Counted from the first letter of the stretch, positions 37,908 to 49,336 are shown. The stretch is 64,000 bases of DNA from Nocardioides marmorisolisilvae (GCF_003725775.1 NZ_RJSG01000001.1:186262-250261); one strand, 5' to 3'. The notes: generated by a model not told the origin, from the sequence alone. Numbers and translations are program-made.

Positions 37908-39073
37908 GCGCCGTCGAAGTCGACGAGGTCGGGCCCACGACCGCCGGTGCCGCCGGGTTCCTGCGCCGCAACCGGGTCGCGGTCGCGCTCGGCCTCGCCG
38001 TGCTGTGCACGCTGCTGCTGGTCACCTGGCAGGGGCGCGACACCGGCCGCAACGGCATCCTCGACCCGGAGAACGCCGCGCCGCACGGTGCGCGAGCCCT
38101 CGCCCAGGTCCTGGGAGACCACGGCGTGCCGGTCGACGTCGTCCGCGGGCGGCGCGCGTTCGAGGACGCCCAGGTCGACGGGAACACCACCGTCGTGGTG
38201 AGCAACCCGTGGGACCTGGGCAGGACCACCTACCGCGACCTCGAGGAGCGGCTGAGCACGGCGACGGGCTCCGAGCTCGTGGTCGCCGGGATCGCGCCCG
38301 CCGTGGCCGACGCGCTCGGCCTGAAGGACAAGGACTTCTCCACCGCGACCGACCGCGACCGCACCCCGGCCGACTGCAGCCCTGCGCAACCGCTGCTCGA
38401 CGGCCTCACCCTGGACGTCCCGGGCAGCGGCCTCGGCGTACCGGGCGACGGCTGCTTCGGCGACCAGGCCGGCCGGCTGCTGCTGGTCGGGGCGAACGGG
38501 CACCGCTGGGTGCTGGTCGACCCGAGCCCGCTGAGCAACGACCGCATCGACGTCGGTGACAACGCCGCCGTCGCGCTGCGGCTGCTCGGCCAGCGCGACC
38601 GGGTGGTCTGGTACGTCGCCGATCCCGACGAGGTCCAGGCCGGCGACGGCACCGGTGTCGGCCGGCTGCTGCCGCGCTGGCTGGTGCCGTCGGTGTGGCT
38701 GATCGCCATCGCCGCGGTCGCCCTGCTGCTGTACCGCGGCCGCCGCCTCGGCCCGCTGGTGACCGAGCCGATGCCCGTGACCATCAAGGCCCTGGAGTCG
38801 ACGACCGCGCTCGGCCGTCTCTACGAGCGGGCCCGGGACCGCTGGCACGCCGCGGAGCTGCTGATCGAGGGCACGGTGCGGCGCCTGCGCCAGGTCCTCG
38901 GCCTCTCCCCGACCGCCACCCGCGAGGAGGTCGTGCGCGCGGTCGCGACCCGCACCGGGCGCCCGGTCGAGGCGATCACCGGGATCCTCGACCGGGTCGT
39001 GCGCACCGACGCAGACCTGGTCACCCTGGCCAACGAGCTGACCCACCTGGAAGAAGAGGTAAGGACCGTATGA
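37904..39073 (+). CDS. DUF4350 domain membrane protein
   Basis: 389 residues. Helix near 27-42, then a periplasmic DUF4350-type domain (GILDPENAAPHGARALAQVL, DGNTTVVVSNPWDLG), a second helix at about 262-282 (WLVPSVWLIAIAAVALLLY) and a cytoplasmic helical tail. The domain resembles GATase1-like folds without an obvious catalytic Cys. Overlaps both neighbours by four bases, so coupled translation with DUF4129 and MoxR is expected. Confidence 0.78.
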   Translation: MSAVEVDEVGPTTAGAAGFLRRNRVAVALGLAVLCTLLLVTWQGRDTGRNGILDPENAAPHGARALAQVLGDHGVPVDVVRGRRAFEDAQVDGNTTVVVSNPWDLGRTTYRDLEERLSTATGSELVVAGIAPAVADALGLKDKDFSTATDRDRTPADCSPAQPLLDGLTLDVPGSGLGVPGDGCFGDQAGRLLLVGANGHRWVLVDPSPLSNDRIDVGDNAAVALRLLGQRDRVVWYVADPDEVQAGDGTGVGRLLPRWLVPSVWLIAIAAVALLLYRGRRLGPLVTEPMPVTIKALESTTALGRLYERARDRWHAAELLIEGTVRRLRQVLGLSPTATREEVVRAVATRTGRPVEAITGILDRVVRTDADLVTLANELTHLEEEVRTV

Positions 39074-40044
39074 GCACAGAGCCTTCGAGCACCGTTCCCG
39101 CCGACCAGGCCCGCGAGGCCCTGCACGCCGTGCGGGCCGAGGTCGCCAAGGTCGTCGTCGGCCAGGACGCCGCGGTCTCCGCGCTGCTGGTCGCCCTGCT
39201 GGCCCGGGGCCACGTCCTGATGGAGGGGGTGCCGGGCGTCGCCAAGACGCTGCTGGTGCGCTCGCTGGCCTCGGCGCTCGGCGTGGAGACCCGACGCGTC
39301 CAGTTCACCCCCGACCTGATGCCGGGCGACATCACCGGCTCGATGGTCGTGGAGAGCGGCCGGTTCGACTTCCGGCCCGGTCCGGTGTTCACGAACCTGC
39401 TGCTGGCCGACGAGATCAACCGGACGCCACCGAAGACCCAGTCGGCGCTGCTCGAGGCGATGGAGGAGGGCCAGGTCTCGGTCGACGGCGTCAGCCGCCC
39501 GCTGCCCGACCCGTTCCTGGTGGCCGCGACCCAGAACCCGGTCGAGTACGAGGGCACCTACCCGTTGCCGGAGGCCCAGCTGGATCGCTTCCTGCTCAAG
39601 GTCCAGCTGCCGCTTCCGCCCCGCGAGGAGGAGTTCGCGATCGTCCGCCGGCACGCGGACGGCTTCGACCCGCACGACCTGGCGGCCACCGGCATCCGGT
39701 CGGTGGCGAGCATCGCCGACCTGGCGAGCGCCTCCGCGGCGGTGCGCGAGGTCCGGGTGAGCGACGAGGTGGCGGCGTACGTGGTCGACATCGCGCGGGC
39801 CACCCGGTCCGCGCCGTCGCTGAGCCTGGGCGTCAGCCCGCGCGGTGCGACCGCGCTGCTGCGGACCAGCCGCGCGTGGGCCTGGCTGTCCGGGCGCGAC
39901 TACGTCTCCCCGGACGACGTGAAGGCGCTCGCGCACGCGACCCTGGTGCACCGCCTCGGCCTGCGGCCCGAGGCCCAGCTCGAGGGCGTCGACGTGGCGC
40001 AAGTGCTCGCCTCCGCGCTCGCCTCCGTCCCGGTCCCGCGCTGA
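39070..40044 (+). CDS. MoxR family AAA+ ATPase
   Basis: 324 residues. Walker A GVPGVAKT at 53-60, Walker B LLLADEINR at 110-118, sensor 1 ATQNPVEYEGTYPLPEAQLD at about 157-176 and sensor 2 SPRGATALLR. MoxR ATPases act as chaperones that activate or assemble partner complexes, usually with a VWA/DUF58 protein encoded next door, as here. ATG 39070 overlaps the DUF4350 stop. Confidence 0.92.
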   Translation: MSTEPSSTVPADQAREALHAVRAEVAKVVVGQDAAVSALLVALLARGHVLMEGVPGVAKTLLVRSLASALGVETRRVQFTPDLMPGDITGSMVVESGRFDFRPGPVFTNLLLADEINRTPPKTQSALLEAMEEGQVSVDGVSRPLPDPFLVAATQNPVEYEGTYPLPEAQLDRFLLKVQLPLPPREEEFAIVRRHADGFDPHDLAATGIRSVASIADLASASAAVREVRVSDEVAAYVVDIARATRSAPSLSLGVSPRGATALLRTSRAWAWLSGRDYVSPDDVKALAHATLVHRLGLRPEAQLEGVDVAQVLASALASVPVPR

Positions 40045-40059
40045 GCCGAGGACCCTGAC

Positions 40060-41352
40060 GTGGCTCTGACCTGGCGCACCCCGCTGCTGCTGCTGATCTC
40101 GGTGGCGGCGGTCCTGGTGCGCCCCGAGAAGGGCACCGTCTGGACGATCCTCGGGCTGGTGATCCTGCTGGTGCTCCTCGACTGGTGGTGGGCCCCGAAG
40201 GTGTCCACCCTCCAGCTGTCGCGGTACCGGACCCCGGCGACCCGGCTCGGCGAGGTCACCGAGACCGCCCTCGTCGTCGAGAACACCGGCAATCGCCGCG
40301 TGGTCGGCGTGCTCCGCGACGCCTGGCAACCCAGCGCCGGCGCGCACCCGAACCGGCACCCGCTGCGTCTCCCGGCCCGGGAGCGGACCCGGCTGGTCAC
40401 CCCGCTGGACCCGGTACGCCGTGGCGAGCTGGCCACCGACCGGGTGACCGTCCGGATGACCGGCCCACTTGGCCTGGCCGCCCGGCAGGCCTCAGCGCTG
40501 GTCCCGGGTGACGTACGGGTGACCCCCGCCTTCCCGTCGCGTCGCCACCTGCCGTCCCGGTTGGCGCGGCTGCGGGAGCTGGACGGGCGCGCCGCGGTCC
40601 GGGTCCGCGGGCAGGGCACCGAGTTCGACTCGCTGCGCGAGTACGTGCGCGGCGACGACGTGCGCAGCATCGACTGGCGGGCCAGCGCGCGCAGCCGCAA
40701 CGTCGTGGTCCGGACCTGGCAGCCCGAGCGCGACCGCCGGGTGGTCATAGTGCTGGACACCTCGCGCACCTCGGCCGGCCGGATCGGGGACGTGCCGCGG
40801 CTGGACTCGGCGATGGACGCCGCGCTGCTGCTGGCCGCTCTCGCCGCCCGTGCGGGCGACCGGGTCGACTTCCTGGCCGGGGACCGGATGGTCCGCGCCC
40901 GGGTGCGCTCGGGCCACCGGGGCGATGCGCTCTCCGGCGTGCAGGACGCGATGGTCGGCCTCGGTTCGGAGCTGGTCGAGGCGGACTGGCGGCGCCTCGT
41001 CGGCGCTGTCGACGACCTCGGCCGTTCGCGGGCGCTGGTGGTGCTGCTGACCCCGCTCGAACCGTCCGCGATCGAGCACGGGCTGCTGCCGCTCGTCGGC
41101 CACCTGTCGGCGCGGCACCGGGTGGTGCTCGCCTCGGTCCGCGACCCCGAGCTGACGCGCCTGGCGGCCGACCGGGAGGACCTGACCTCGACCTACCAGG
41201 CCGCGGCGGCCGAGCAGACGATCGCTCGACGGCAGCGCACCGCGGCCCTGCTCGAGGCGCTGCACGTCGACGTGCTCGACGAGAGCGCCGACCAGCTCCC
41301 GGTCGTGCTGGCCGACCACTACCTGTCGCTGAAGGCCCGCGGGGTGCTCTGA
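40060..41352 (+). CDS. DUF58 (VWA-like) membrane protein
   Basis: 430 residues. Two N-terminal membrane helices (about 7-20 and 27-43), then a beta-rich region and the DUF58 signature YVRGDDVRSIDWRASAR followed by a VWA-like fold (VVIVLDTSRTSAG as a MIDAS-like start). Partner of the MoxR ATPase. Starts GTG, 15 bases after moxR. Likely roles: cell envelope or stress functions; M. tuberculosis has a similar moxR2 neighbourhood, from memory. Confidence 0.88.
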   Translation: MALTWRTPLLLLISVAAVLVRPEKGTVWTILGLVILLVLLDWWWAPKVSTLQLSRYRTPATRLGEVTETALVVENTGNRRVVGVLRDAWQPSAGAHPNRHPLRLPARERTRLVTPLDPVRRGELATDRVTVRMTGPLGLAARQASALVPGDVRVTPAFPSRRHLPSRLARLRELDGRAAVRVRGQGTEFDSLREYVRGDDVRSIDWRASARSRNVVVRTWQPERDRRVVIVLDTSRTSAGRIGDVPRLDSAMDAALLLAALAARAGDRVDFLAGDRMVRARVRSGHRGDALSGVQDAMVGLGSELVEADWRRLVGAVDDLGRSRALVVLLTPLEPSAIEHGLLPLVGHLSARHRVVLASVRDPELTRLAADREDLTSTYQAAAAEQTIARRQRTAALLEALHVDVLDESADQLPVVLADHYLSLKARGVL

Positions 41353-41353
41353 C

Positions 41354-42349
41354 CTAGCCGGCGGTCAGCAGCCGGTCCTCGCGCAGGTGCGCGGCGATGT
41401 CGCCGGTGTGCCCGGCGCGGACGGCACGCTTGCCGAGCACGAAGACGTAGGTGAGGAACGCCGCCTCGGCGACCACGCCGATCGAGATCCGTGACCAGGT
41501 CGGCAGTCCCGAGGGCGTCACGAAGCCCTCGATGATGCCGGTCACCAGCAGGACCACGGCGAGCGCGAGCACGATGCCACCCGCAGCACGACCCTCGGCG
41601 GCCAGCGCTCGCGCCCGGGACTGCTGCCCGGGGGCCACCCAGGACCACATCAGCCGCAGCCCGGTGCCGGCAGCGACGAAGACGGCGGTCAGCTCGAGCA
41701 GGCCGTGCGGGGTGATCATCCCGAAGAAGACCGCGGTCCGGCCGTGCCGGATCATGATCGAGCCGATCACCGCGAGGTTGAGCAGGTTCTGCCACACCAG
41801 GTAGAGCACCGGAAGCCCGAAGACGCCGAGCGCCACGCAGCCGGCGGTCACCAGCGCGTTGTGGGTCCAGACCTCGGCCGCGAAGTGCGACGACGCCGAC
41901 TCGGAGTAGTAGCCCTCGAAGTCGTTGTTGACCAGCTGGTTCACCTGGGCGGGCGACATCATCGTCGACTCCACCTGCGGGTGGGCGAGCAGCCAGGCGA
42001 TCATCACCGCGACCAGGGCGTAGCTGCCGAGCATCAACGTCATCCACCAGCGCCGCGTCCGGTACAGCGCCGCCGGCACCTGGCGCGCCACCACCTCGGC
42101 CAGCACGGCCCGGGTGAGCACCCGCGCTCCGCCCGAGCGGGTCCGGGCACGGGCCAGCAGGTTGGACAGGTAGCCGATCACCGCCGCATCCGGGGCGCCG
42201 GAGCGGATCACCGAGAGGTGCGTCGCCACCCGCTGGTAGAGCTCGCTGAGCTCGTCGCTCTCGGTGCCCGAGAGGCGGACCCGCTTGGACAGCTGCTCGA
42301 GCCGGACCCACGCCGGCTGGTGAGCCAGCACGAAGGCGTCGAGATCCAT
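41354..42349 (-). CDS. SpoIIM-like (stage II sporulation protein M) membrane protein
   Basis: 331 residues with about five or six membrane helices. N-terminal cytoplasmic DLDAFVLAHQPAWVRLEQLS, a middle loop NNDFEGYYSES and the helix GMITPHGLLELTAVFVAAGTG are typical of SpoIIM/DUF95 proteins. I chose ATG 42349: TACGCT lies exactly six bases upstream, which fits a leaderless mRNA; a GTG at 42367 is the alternative. Convergent with the DUF58 gene (one-base gap) and divergent from the RDD gene. Confidence 0.82.
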   Translation of the reverse strand: MDLDAFVLAHQPAWVRLEQLSKRVRLSGTESDELSELYQRVATHLSVIRSGAPDAAVIGYLSNLLARARTRSGGARVLTRAVLAEVVARQVPAALYRTRRWWMTLMLGSYALVAVMIAWLLAHPQVESTMMSPAQVNQLVNNDFEGYYSESASSHFAAEVWTHNALVTAGCVALGVFGLPVLYLVWQNLLNLAVIGSIMIRHGRTAVFFGMITPHGLLELTAVFVAAGTGLRLMWSWVAPGQQSRARALAAEGRAAGGIVLALAVVLLVTGIIEGFVTPSGLPTWSRISIGVVAEAAFLTYVFVLGKRAVRAGHTGDIAAHLREDRLLTAG

Positions 42350-42355
42350 ACCGCC

Positions 42356-42383
42356 AGCGTAGGCCACCCCACCCCTCTACGCT
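42356..42383. promoter_or_regulatory. Mirror-image divergent leaderless promoters
   Basis: TACGCT occurs on the minus strand (42361-42356), six bases before the SpoIIM-like ATG, and on the plus strand (42378-42383), six bases before the RDD ATG. The two -10 hexamers are only 16 bases apart, so each -35 region overlaps the other promoter. Confidence 0.55.
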
Positions 42384-42389
42384 GGGGGG

Positions 42390-43199
42390 ATGGCCGAGCT
42401 GTACGACGCGAGCATCGACGAGCTCGTCACCGGGGAGGCGGTCTCCCTCGACCTGCCGCCCGGCCCGCTCGGGCTGCACGCGGTCTCGGCGTTCGTCGAC
42501 GTGATCGTCTCGATCATCGTGCTCGTCGCCGGGATCTGGTTCACCGCACTTCTCGCCAGCGACGCGGCGCTGTTCTCGGTCGGGGTCACGGTGACCGCCG
42601 TGCTCGCGTTCCTGGTGGTGCCGACCGCCGTGGAGACCCTGTCCCGGGGCCGATCGCTCGGCAAGCTGATCACCGGCCTGCGCACGGTGCGCGACGACGC
42701 CGGGCCGATCTCGTTCATGCACGCCTTCGTGCGAGCTCTGCTCGGGCTGGCGGAGATCTGGCTCCTCTACGGCGTCCCGGCCTTCATCTGCGGCCTGGTG
42801 AGCCGCAAGGGCAAGCGGATCGGCGACTACGTCGCCGGCACCTACGTCGTCCGCGCCCGGGTGAAGCTCACGCTCCCGCCGCCTGCCCTCATGCCGCCGC
42901 CCCTGGCCGGCTGGGCCCGTGCGGCGGACATCGCGCCGCTGCCGGAGCGGCTCATGCTCTCCGTGCGGCAGGTGCTCGGGCGGGCCGACACCTTGGCGCC
43001 GCAGACCCGGCAGGCCCTGCTGGACCGCCTGGCCCTGGAGATCTCCGCCTACGTCGCTCCGCCACCGCCGGTCGGCACCCCGGCTGATGCCTACCTGGCG
43101 GCCGTGATCTCAGAGCACCGCGACCGCGACCTGGCACGGATGCAGCGTGAGGCCGCCCTGGTCGACCGGCTGACCGCCGCCGCCCGTCAGCGGGTGTAG
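42390..43199 (+). CDS. RDD family membrane protein
   Basis: 269 residues with three or four membrane helices. The RDD-like pattern is seen in HAVSAFVDVIVSIIVLVAG, SRGRSLGKLITGLRTVRDDA and KGKRIGDYVAGTYVVRAR. A proline-rich linker leads to a charged C-terminal cytoplasmic helix pair. It appears leaderless. Pairs with the SpoIIM-like gene across a tiny divergent promoter; its end overlaps trmB by 13 bases. Confidence 0.82.
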   Translation: MAELYDASIDELVTGEAVSLDLPPGPLGLHAVSAFVDVIVSIIVLVAGIWFTALLASDAALFSVGVTVTAVLAFLVVPTAVETLSRGRSLGKLITGLRTVRDDAGPISFMHAFVRALLGLAEIWLLYGVPAFICGLVSRKGKRIGDYVAGTYVVRARVKLTLPPPALMPPPLAGWARAADIAPLPERLMLSVRQVLGRADTLAPQTRQALLDRLALEISAYVAPPPPVGTPADAYLAAVISEHRDRDLARMQREAALVDRLTAAARQRV

Positions 43200-43906
43200 C
43201 GCAGGTCGGTGATCACCCGGTCCACCGCGAGACCCTTGCGCTCGAACTTGGTGACCGGACGATCCGCCCAGCGCTCGACGACCCCGCCGGACAGGGTCGG
43301 CTCCGCGTCGAGCACCTCCTGCATCTGCTCGGCGTAGTGCGCCCAGTCCGTGGCCAGCCGCCAGCTGCCGCCCGGACGCAGCCGTGACGACGCCAGTGCT
43401 GCGAAGGACGGCGTGACCAGTCGGCGCTTGTGGTGCTTGCTCTTCGGCCAGGGATCGGGGAAGAACGTCCACAGCTCGTCGAGCGAACCCGGTGCGATCA
43501 GGTGCTCCATCGACCAGACCGCGTCCACGCTGATCAACCGGACGTTCTCCGCACCGGCCTCGGCGAGCAGACCGAGGGTGTGCGCCACCCCGGGACGCCA
43601 GACCTCGAAGGCGAGCACGTCGACCTCGGGCCGCTGCGCTGCCAGCACCGCCGTCGCCTCACCGATGCCGGAGCCGATCTCGACGACCAGCGGGGCCTCG
43701 CGGCCGAACCAGGCGGCGAGCGAGAAATCGGGGTGGTCGACCGCCTCGTCCGGGATCACCCACTTCTCGTGGTGCGCGTCCCAGGCCTCCTGCTGTGCGG
43801 GCGTGAACCGGTTGCCCCGACGCGAGTAGCTGAGCACCTCACGCATCCGCCGCCCGTCGTCGGTGAACTTCAGGTGGGGTCGGGCGGGAGGAACGGCGTC
43901 GGGCAC
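43187..43906 (-). CDS. trmB: tRNA (guanine-N7-)-methyltransferase
   Basis: 239 residues; makes m7G46 in tRNA variable loops. SAM motif VVEIGSGIGEATAVLA, the family signature LDELWTFFPDPWPKSKHHKR and the ending RPVTKFERKGLAVDRVITDL. I chose the GTG at 43906: it gives the family length and has TACCGT six bases upstream (leaderless). A frame open to 44131 would overlap the divergent SGNH gene and add 75 unrelated residues. Confidence 0.92.
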   Translation of the reverse strand: MPDAVPPARPHLKFTDDGRRMREVLSYSRRGNRFTPAQQEAWDAHHEKWVIPDEAVDHPDFSLAAWFGREAPLVVEIGSGIGEATAVLAAQRPEVDVLAFEVWRPGVAHTLGLLAEAGAENVRLISVDAVWSMEHLIAPGSLDELWTFFPDPWPKSKHHKRRLVTPSFAALASSRLRPGGSWRLATDWAHYAEQMQEVLDAEPTLSGGVVERWADRPVTKFERKGLAVDRVITDLRYTR

Positions 43907-43912
43907 GGGAGA

Positions 43913-43918
43913 ACGGTA
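43913..43918 (-). promoter_or_regulatory. -10 element of trmB, leaderless start
   Basis: Minus-strand TACCGT ends six bases before the GTG at 43906, with no Shine-Dalgarno present. Confidence 0.5.
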
Positions 43919-43997
43919 CGTGCCCCCGATACGGACAACCTCCACGGGCTTGGCGAAAACGCCTTCGCAGCCGCGTTCCGCGACGGAGGATGTCGCC

Positions 43998-44684
43998 GTG
44001 AGTCTCGGAGCACGGCGCCACCTCGGGTGGCTCAGCGCAGGCCTCGGCGTGCTGCTGGCCGCCCTCGCGCTGACCCCGCTCATCGGGGGAACCGCACAGG
44101 CGAGCACCGCCGAGAGGTGCGCCCGGTTCACCCACCAGTCGCTGGTCCGCCAGCACGTGGTGACCGGTCGCGGAGCGACGACCGTGGTGATCGGCGACTC
44201 CTACTCCGCCGGTCTGGGCCTGCAGCACCCCGACCGGAACTGGGCCCGGGAGCTCCCCGGACGGGTGCACGTCTTCGGGTTCTCCGGCTCCGGGTTCAGC
44301 CGCGGCGCCAGTCCGTGCAAGGACGTCGCCTACGACCAGCGTGCGCGAACGGCCCTGGCGCTGCACCCCTCGCTGGTCGTCGTCGAGGGCGGTCTCAACG
44401 ACTTCGACCAGCCGAGCGGGCAGATCCGCGCGGGCTTCCGGCGCCTGGTCGCCGAGATCGGCGGCGACCGCCTGCTCGTCGTCGGTCCTCCGCCGGCGCC
44501 GCTGCGCGGGGCACGAGCCGCGCGCGTCGACGCGATCCTGCGCAGCGAGGCGGCGCGCTCCGGTACGCCGTACCTGAGCATGATCGACGACCGGTTCACC
44601 TACCTGCCCGACCGGCTGCACCTGACCCCGCTCGGGCACGAGCGCTTCGGCACCGTGGTCGCCGACGCCCTGGACAGTCCCTAG
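43998..44684 (+). CDS. Secreted SGNH/GDSL hydrolase
   Basis: 228 residues. Signal peptide at 1-35 (basic RRHLGW, hydrophobic LSAGLGVLLAALALTPL, cut near AQAS). Block I GDSYSAG with nucleophile Ser68, block II Gly in FSGSGF, block III EGGLNDFD and block V DRLHLTPLGH with the Asp and His. GGAGGA seven bases before GTG 43998 fixes the start. Expected to be an esterase or lipase acting outside the cell; substrate unknown. Followed by a terminator. Confidence 0.85.
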   Translation: MSLGARRHLGWLSAGLGVLLAALALTPLIGGTAQASTAERCARFTHQSLVRQHVVTGRGATTVVIGDSYSAGLGLQHPDRNWARELPGRVHVFGFSGSGFSRGASPCKDVAYDQRARTALALHPSLVVVEGGLNDFDQPSGQIRAGFRRLVAEIGGDRLLVVGPPPAPLRGARAARVDAILRSEAARSGTPYLSMIDDRFTYLPDRLHLTPLGHERFGTVVADALDSP

Positions 44685-44709
44685 CGGGACTATCTCGCCG
44701 CGGACGCAG

Positions 44710-44739
44710 AAAGGCCCCGAGCCGAAGCCCGGGGCCTTT
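44710..44739. terminator. Bidirectional terminator between SGNH gene and tuf
   Basis: 10-base stem AAAGGCCCCG/CGGGGCCTTT with a 10-base loop. The flanking AAA and TTT give a short U run in both directions. It ends both the SGNH transcript and the str operon. Confidence 0.85.
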
Positions 44740-44765
44740 CGCTTGACGCTAGTTGATCAGCAAGC

Positions 44766-45959
44766 TCACTTGTTGATCTTGGTGACGCGACCCGCGCCCA
44801 CGGTCCGGCCACCCTCGCGGATGGCGAACTTCAGACCGTCCTCCATGGCGATCGGCTGGATCAGCACGACCGACATGTCGGTGTTGTCGCCCGGCATGAC
44901 CATGTCGCGACCCTCGGGGAGGGTGACGACGCCGGTCACGTCGGTGGTCCGGAAGTAGAACTGCGGACGGTAGTTGTTGAAGAACGGCGTGTGACGGCCA
45001 CCCTCCTCCTTGGAGAGGATGTAGACCGACGCGTCGAACTCGGTGTGCGGGGTGGTGGTGCCCGGCTTGATCACGACCATGCCGCGCTCCACGTCCTCGC
45101 GCTTGGTGCCGCGGAGGAGCAGACCGACGTTCTCGCCCGCCTGGCCCTCGTCGAGGAGCTTGCGGAACATCTCGACACCGGTGACCGTCGACTTCTGCGA
45201 GGCCTCGCGGATGCCGATGATCTCGACCTCCTCGTTGACCTTGACGATGCCGCGCTCGATGCGACCGGTGATGACGGTGCCACGACCGGTGATCGTGAAG
45301 ACGTCCTCGACGGGCATCAGGAACGGCTTCTCGACGTCACGCTCGGGCTGCGGGATCGACTCGTCGACCGCGTTCATCAGCTCGAGGATCGACTCGCCCC
45401 ACTTGGCGTCGCCCTGCAGCGCCGGGAAGGCGGCAACGCGCACGACCGGAACGTCGTCACCCGGGAAGTCGTACTCGGAGAGGAGCTCGCGCACCTCCAT
45501 CTCGACGAGCTCGATGAGCTCCTCGTCGTCGACCATGTCGCACTTGTTCAGCGCCACGACCAGGGCCGGCACGCCGACCTGGCGGGCGAGCAGCACGTGC
45601 TCGCGGGTCTGCGGCATCGGGCCGTCGGTGGCGGCGACCACGAGGATCGCACCGTCCATCTGAGCGGCACCGGTGATCATGTTCTTGATGTAGTCCGCGT
45701 GACCCGGGCAGTCGACGTGCGCGTAGTGGCGCGCCTCGGTCTGGTACTCGACGTGCGCGATCGAGATGGTGATGCCGCGCTGGCGCTCTTCGGGGGCCTT
45801 GTCGATCTGGTCGAACGCAGACGCCTCGTTGAGGTCCGGGTACTTGTCGTGCAGAACCTTGGTGATCGCCGCGGTCAGCGTCGTCTTGCCGTGGTCGATG
45901 TGACCGATGGTCCCGATGTTGACGTGCGGCTTGGTCCGCTCGAACTTAGCCTTAGCCAT
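44766..45959 (-). CDS. tuf: Translation elongation factor Tu
   Basis: 397 residues. Delivers aminoacyl-tRNA to the ribosome. G1 GHIDHGKT (19-26), G3 DCPGHADY, G4 NKCD; effector region [18 protein letters not shown] lies eight bases before the ATG, a strong ribosome-binding site suited to a highly expressed gene. An AT-rich gap of 75 bases after fusA could carry an extra promoter, but I see no clear pair of hexamers. Confidence 0.99.
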   Translation of the reverse strand: MAKAKFERTKPHVNIGTIGHIDHGKTTLTAAITKVLHDKYPDLNEASAFDQIDKAPEERQRGITISIAHVEYQTEARHYAHVDCPGHADYIKNMITGAAQMDGAILVVAATDGPMPQTREHVLLARQVGVPALVVALNKCDMVDDEELIELVEMEVRELLSEYDFPGDDVPVVRVAAFPALQGDAKWGESILELMNAVDESIPQPERDVEKPFLMPVEDVFTITGRGTVITGRIERGIVKVNEEVEIIGIREASQKSTVTGVEMFRKLLDEGQAGENVGLLLRGTKREDVERGMVVIKPGTTTPHTEFDASVYILSKEEGGRHTPFFNNYRPQFYFRTTDVTGVVTLPEGRDMVMPGDNTDMSVVLIQPIAMEDGLKFAIREGGRTVGAGRVTKINK

Positions 45960-46034
45960 TTCTGGCTCCTCCTGGTTTGTGTTTTCTTGACTCGTAGATG
46001 AAACGTTTTTTACAGCCGAGGACTGCGGTGCGAA

Positions 46035-48146
<2,112 letters not shown>

Positions 48147-48183
48147 TGCGGCTGTGTTCCTTAGAAAGTGGGTTGTTGGTGGG

Positions 48184-48221
48184 GGTGGGGGCTAGCGCCG
48201 GTCCGGCGCGGTGCCCCCACC
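48184..48221 (-). other. Strong intercistronic hairpin between rpsG and fusA
   Basis: GGTGGGGGC (48184-48192) pairs with GCCCCCACC (48213-48221) and an inner GCGCCG/CGGCGC stem (48195-48209) sits on top. It starts five bases after the rpsG stop. No U tract, so read-through, attenuation or RNA processing are all possible. Confidence 0.7.
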
Positions 48222-48226
48222 GCGCG

Positions 48227-48697
48227 TCACCAGCGGTAGTGGGCGAAGGCCTTGTTGGACTCGGCCATCTTGTGGGTGTCCTCGCGCTTCTTCACAGCGG
48301 CACCGAGGCCGTTGCTCGCGTCGAGGATCTCGTTCATCAGGCGCTCGGCCATGGTCTTCTCACGACGCTCCGCGGCGTAGCCGACGAGCCAGCGCAGCGC
48401 GAGCGTGGTGCCGCGGGTGCCCTTGACCTCGATCGGGACCTGGTAGGTCGCGCCACCGACGCGGCGGCTCTTGACCTCGATGGCCGGCTTGACGTTGTCC
48501 AGGGCACGCTTCAGCGTGACCACCGGGTCGGTGCCGGTCTTCTCGCGAGCACCCTCGAGCGCCTTGTAGACGATCCGCTGGGCGGTCTGCTTCTTGCCGT
48601 CCTGGAGGACCTTGGAGACGAGCTGGGTGACGACCTGCGATCCGTAGACCGGGTCGACGACGATCGGGCGCTTGGGAGCGGGACCCTTGCGAGGCAT
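48227..48697 (-). CDS. rpsG: 30S ribosomal protein S7
   Basis: 156 residues, [20 protein letters not shown] to AFAHYRW. Nucleates assembly of the 30S head; in E. coli it represses the str operon by binding the rpsL-rpsG junction. Here that junction is a one-base TAATG overlap, so such a site would have to lie inside coding sequence. Confidence 0.98.
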   Translation of the reverse strand: MPRKGPAPKRPIVVDPVYGSQVVTQLVSKVLQDGKKQTAQRIVYKALEGAREKTGTDPVVTLKRALDNVKPAIEVKSRRVGGATYQVPIEVKGTRGTTLALRWLVGYAAERREKTMAERLMNEILDASNGLGAAVKKREDTHKMAESNKAFAHYRW

Positions 48698-49071
48698 TAG
48701 CTCTTCTCCTTCTTCGCGCCGTAGCGGCTGCGGGCCTGCTTGCGGTTCTTGACACCCTGGGTGTCGAGCGTGCCGCGGATGATCTTGTAGCGGACACCGG
48801 GAAGGTCCTTCACCCGGCCGCCGCGGACGAGCACGATCGAGTGCTCCTGGAGGTTGTGACCGACACCCGGGATGTAAGCGGTGACCTCGACGCCGCTGGA
48901 AAGACGCACACGGGCGACCTTGCGCAGAGCGGAGTTCGGCTTCTTCGGGGTGGTGGTGTAGACGCGCGTGCAGACGCCGCGTCGCTGGGGCGAACCCTTC
49001 AGGGCAGGCGTCTTGTTCTTCGACACCTTGTCCTGGCGGCCCTTGCGGACCAGCTGATTAATAGTGGGCAC
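48697..49071 (-). CDS. rpsL: 30S ribosomal protein S12
   Basis: 124 residues starting [20 protein letters not shown] from the GTG at 49071; the frame open to 49203 is leader. The residues that give streptomycin resistance when mutated are wild type: Lys43 in [13 protein letters not shown] and Lys88 in [12 protein letters not shown]. First gene of rpsL-rpsG-fusA-tuf. Confidence 0.98.
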   Translation of the reverse strand: MPTINQLVRKGRQDKVSKNKTPALKGSPQRRGVCTRVYTTTPKKPNSALRKVARVRLSSGVEVTAYIPGVGHNLQEHSIVLVRGGRVKDLPGVRYKIIRGTLDTQGVKNRKQARSRYGAKKEKS

Positions 49072-49209
49072 CTTGAGTGGTTCCCTTTCTGTTTCTCTCT
49101 CTGTACCGGCGCTCTGCCGGGCACGGTGGTGTTGCAGGTTGTGCTTGGTGCGGTGAGCAGGCCCCGCGGGCACGCTCAAGGGCCTGGGAATGCCCAGACA
49201 CAAGGAACG

Positions 49210-49238
49210 AGATTACCGGGGGCTGCCGCGGGGGTCAA
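49210..49238 (-). promoter_or_regulatory. Promoter of the rpsL-rpsG-fusA-tuf operon
   Basis: Minus-strand TTGACC (49238-49233) and TAATCT (49215-49210) separated by 17 bases, the best sigma-70-type match in the window. The transcript would start near 49203, giving a leader of about 130 bases. Confidence 0.78.
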
Positions 49239-49336
49239 AACGAGTTCACAGCGTTCACCGCAGCATCCTCCGTGCGGGACTGGCCGTTCACCGCCGGTTC
49301 GCCGTCCGGTCGGTCCGCGCGGGGACCCTGGGAGGC

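Noticed and set aside
45960-46034. Possible separate tuf promoter (TTCGCA...TAAAAA) in the fusA-tuf gap
   Set aside because: Hexamers match poorly and the gap is simply AT-rich before a strong ribosome-binding site; not enough support.
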